17,625 bases of DNA from Clostridia bacterium. GTDB lineage: Bacteria > Bacillota > Clostridia > DUPQ01. The notes under the pieces were generated by a model. The model worked only from the letters and a program-made list of their open reading frames with translations, was not told where the DNA came from and ran no database searches. A program made the translations under genes and the position numbers. The stretch covers positions 1 through 17,625 of the forward strand of contig JAQVAJ010000005.1 in the NCBI GenBank assembly GCA_028690885.1, read 5' to 3'. The first letter of the stretch is position 1. Each line of letters opens with the position of its first letter. Below are positions 16,881-17,625 of the stretch, piece by piece.

Positions 16881-16909
16881 ATCGTCCGTTAACGCGACCC
16901 ACCGACGAT
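16881..16909 (-). promoter_or_regulatory. Leader hairpin, candidate LoaP-binding RNA element
   Basis: ATCGTC (16909-16904) pairs with GACGAT (16886-16881). The GC-rich loop contains GGTGGGTCGCG, in contrast to the AT-rich surroundings. It follows the leader terminator and lacks a T tract, so it is not itself a terminator. The link to LoaP is inferred from position only. Confidence 0.4.
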
Positions 16910-16956
16910 TAACTTCTGATAAGTGCTTAGGGGTTTGTCCAAAATCAATGGTAACT

Positions 16957-17005
16957 AAATAATAAAAACGACATGTGCGCAGTTACAGACGGCGTTCATG
17001 TCGTT
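16957..17005 (-). terminator. Intrinsic terminator inside the loaP leader (attenuator)
   Basis: On the minus strand AACGACATG (17005-16997) pairs perfectly with CATGTCGTT (16975-16967), and the 3' arm runs straight into a T-rich tract (TTTTTATTATTT). It lies between the promoter and loaP, so it would stop the transcript before any gene unless overridden. TATGTGTT at 17050-17043 could pair with the 5' arm (8 pairs including one G-U, with one bulged base) as an antiterminator. Confidence 0.72.
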
Positions 17006-17109
17006 AGAGCATAATTATCTTTATGGTTATGTAAAAAGCAAGAACACATAGAAATAAAACTGTGCTTACTTAAATATTCATAAAATATCTGTCGAAACTT
17101 GTATGTCAT
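16996..17109 (-). CDS. Putative leader peptide, 37 codons, of an attenuator
   Basis: A small frame begins ATG 17109 (MTYKFRQIFYEYLSK...) about 57 nt after the predicted transcription start and ends with TGA at 16998-16996. The stop lies at the end of the 5' arm of the terminator hairpin at 17005-16967, the geometry of ribosome-controlled attenuators. The ribosome site is weak: AGGA is present but only about 2 nt from the ATG, with AGAGAG further upstream. No homologue is recognised. A chance frame is possible, but the position of its stop argues for a regulatory role. Confidence 0.45.
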   Translation of the reverse strand: MTYKFRQIFYEYLSKHSFISMCSCFLHNHKDNYALTT

Positions 17110-17123
17110 ATTCCTGCTCTCTT

Positions 17124-17145
17124 TCTGCAAATTCTCTGCAAATTC
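17124..17145. repeat. Perfect tandem duplication of 11 bp in the leader
   Basis: TCTGCAAATTC occurs twice head to tail (17124-17134 and 17135-17145) about 20-40 nt after the predicted transcription start and just before the leader-peptide ATG. It may be a regulator site, an RNA feature or a replication-slippage scar. Confidence 0.7.
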
Positions 17146-17172
17146 AATGATTACTAAACAATAACTTCCATT

Positions 17173-17201
17173 ATTATACCATTTACGAGTTATTATGTCA
17201 A
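17173..17201 (-). promoter_or_regulatory. Sigma-A-type promoter of the loaP/NRPS operon
   Basis: TTGACA (17201-17196) and TATAAT (17178-17173) are both exact consensus and separated by exactly 17 nt. The predicted start near 17166 leaves a leader of about 387 nt before loaP. A promoter this close to consensus implies strong initiation, with control likely exerted afterwards by attenuation and LoaP or by a repressor. Confidence 0.85.
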
Positions 17202-17275
17202 TAGGGAATGTTGAAAAAGTTCACTTATAATTGTAATAATAGTTAAATTATAATCATATTCGCTGATATAGTTCA

Positions 17276-17587
17276 TTAATAATCTGATTGCTTTGTTGTA
17301 AAGGCGATATACTCATTAATAAAATTCATTTGGTGATCTTTAATATTGTCAGGCAAAATAATCATCTTGTCATTAAAATAAGGTACAGGTATATCTATTA
17401 CTCCCAGAAGATAATCCAGCGAAATATTAAAACGCTTTGCTATCATAACTTTGGATTTATCAACAGGATCAATCTTATCACTTTCATAAGAGTTTATAGT
17501 GGATTTTTGCACTCCTAAAAGCTCGGCGAGCTCATCCTGTGTCACTCCCTTGTTTTTTCGTATTTCTTTAAGTCTTTGACCAATCAC
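17276..17587 (-). CDS. XRE-family helix-turn-helix repressor
   Basis: A roughly 103-residue DNA-binding protein. Residues about 3-58 form a Cro/CI-type helix-turn-helix: LKEIRKNKGVTQDELAELLG, then VQKSTINSYESDKIDP and the dimer-side SLDYLLG. The short tail of about 45 residues has no known ligand-binding domain. The frame opens at GTG 17596, but GTG 17587 has AAGGTG 6 nt upstream and starts directly at the normal family N-terminus. A perfect 20-bp palindrome lies just upstream and overlaps a TATAAT box, suggesting autorepression. The gene ends 75 bp upstream of the -35 box of the loaP operon promoter, transcribed in the same direction. It may regulate the cluster, but no clear copy of the palindrome occurs at that promoter. 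Confidence 0.88.
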   Translation of the reverse strand: MIGQRLKEIRKNKGVTQDELAELLGVQKSTINSYESDKIDPVDKSKVMIAKRFNISLDYLLGVIDIPVPYFNDKMIILPDNIKDHQMNFINEYIAFTTKQSDY

Positions 17588-17600
17588 AATAATCACCTTG

Positions 17601-17620
17601 TATAATGCAATTGCATTATA
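17601..17620. promoter_or_regulatory. 20-bp perfect palindrome, probable XRE operator with embedded -10
   Basis: The half-site TATAATGCAA is followed directly by its exact reverse complement TTGCATTATA. On the minus strand the first TATAAT can serve as the -10 of the XRE gene, whose GTG lies 13 bp away. Perfect symmetry across the promoter fits a dimeric Cro/CI-type repressor shutting off its own gene. The -35 lies outside the window. Confidence 0.75.
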
Positions 17621-17625
17621 TTTTC

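Larger units (their letters stand above)
16780..17275 (-). other. Long structured leader and intergenic region upstream of loaP
   Basis: This 496-bp stretch holds no full-size gene. From right to left it contains the operon promoter, an 11-bp tandem repeat, the putative leader peptide, the terminator, and then several inverted repeats: ATCGTC/GACGAT (16909-16881), TGTCTTT/AAAGACA (16851-16829) and AGGGT/ACCCT (16822-16805). GTTACC (16955-16950) and GGTAAC (16858-16853) could close a larger domain around the first hairpin. LoaP acts through a transcript hairpin, so one of these may be its loading site. Confidence 0.6.

Noticed and set aside
1..17625. CRISPR arrays, tRNA or rRNA genes, insertion sequences
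   Set aside because: No regular repeat-spacer pattern, cloverleaf, rRNA-like block or transposase motif was seen on either strand.

Overview
The window is AT-rich, uses clostridial-type ribosome binding sites and reads entirely from the minus strand (right to left). It looks like the first part of a hybrid NRPS-PKS natural-product gene cluster from a low-GC Firmicute, probably a Clostridia/Lachnospiraceae-type organism. All families below were recognised from motifs by eye; no database search was run.

Control region (17.6-16.1 kb). A small XRE-type repressor starts just downstream of a perfect 20-bp palindrome that contains its own -10 box. A separate consensus promoter (TTGACA-N17-TATAAT) lies in front of a leader of about 390 nt. 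The leader holds a 37-codon open frame whose stop codon falls inside an intrinsic terminator hairpin, followed by further hairpins. The first full gene encodes a LoaP-type specialised NusG paralogue, which suits a very long operon.

Biosynthesis, resistance and activation genes (16.1-5.1 kb). In transcription order these are: an acyl-AMP ligase; a free-standing acyl carrier protein (ACP); a DUF436/UPF0340 (YwlG-type) protein; a serine peptidase that resembles the colibactin prodrug peptidase ClbP and has three C-terminal membrane helices; a SpoU/TrmH-type RNA 2'-O-methyltransferase; a BtrH-like protein; a compact fold-type III PLP decarboxylase-like enzyme; a fold-type I aminotransferase split by a -1 frameshift at U UUU UUA; a second free-standing ACP; a second BtrH-like protein; and a B12-binding-type radical SAM enzyme. 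Genes are tightly packed, with overlaps or short gaps except for about 170 bp between the first ACP and the DUF436 gene.

Assembly line (5.07 kb to the left edge). One large ORF runs off the window: C-PCP-C-A-PCP-KS(partial). The single A domain reads D-L-T-K-I-G-E-V-G-K, one conservative change from the known Asn code.

How it may work together (inference). The ligase and ACPs supply an acyl or amino-acyl starter, shaped by the decarboxylase, aminotransferase and BtrH-like acyltransferases. The assembly line adds Asn and continues into polyketide extension. The ClbP-like peptidase would then remove an acyl-Asn cap, as in colibactin, zwittermicin and amicoumacin pathways. The in-operon rRNA-type methyltransferase and the leader-peptide attenuator both hint at a ribosome-targeting product. 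The known products of such systems carry D-Asn, and no epimerase domain is seen here, so the prodrug model needs checking.
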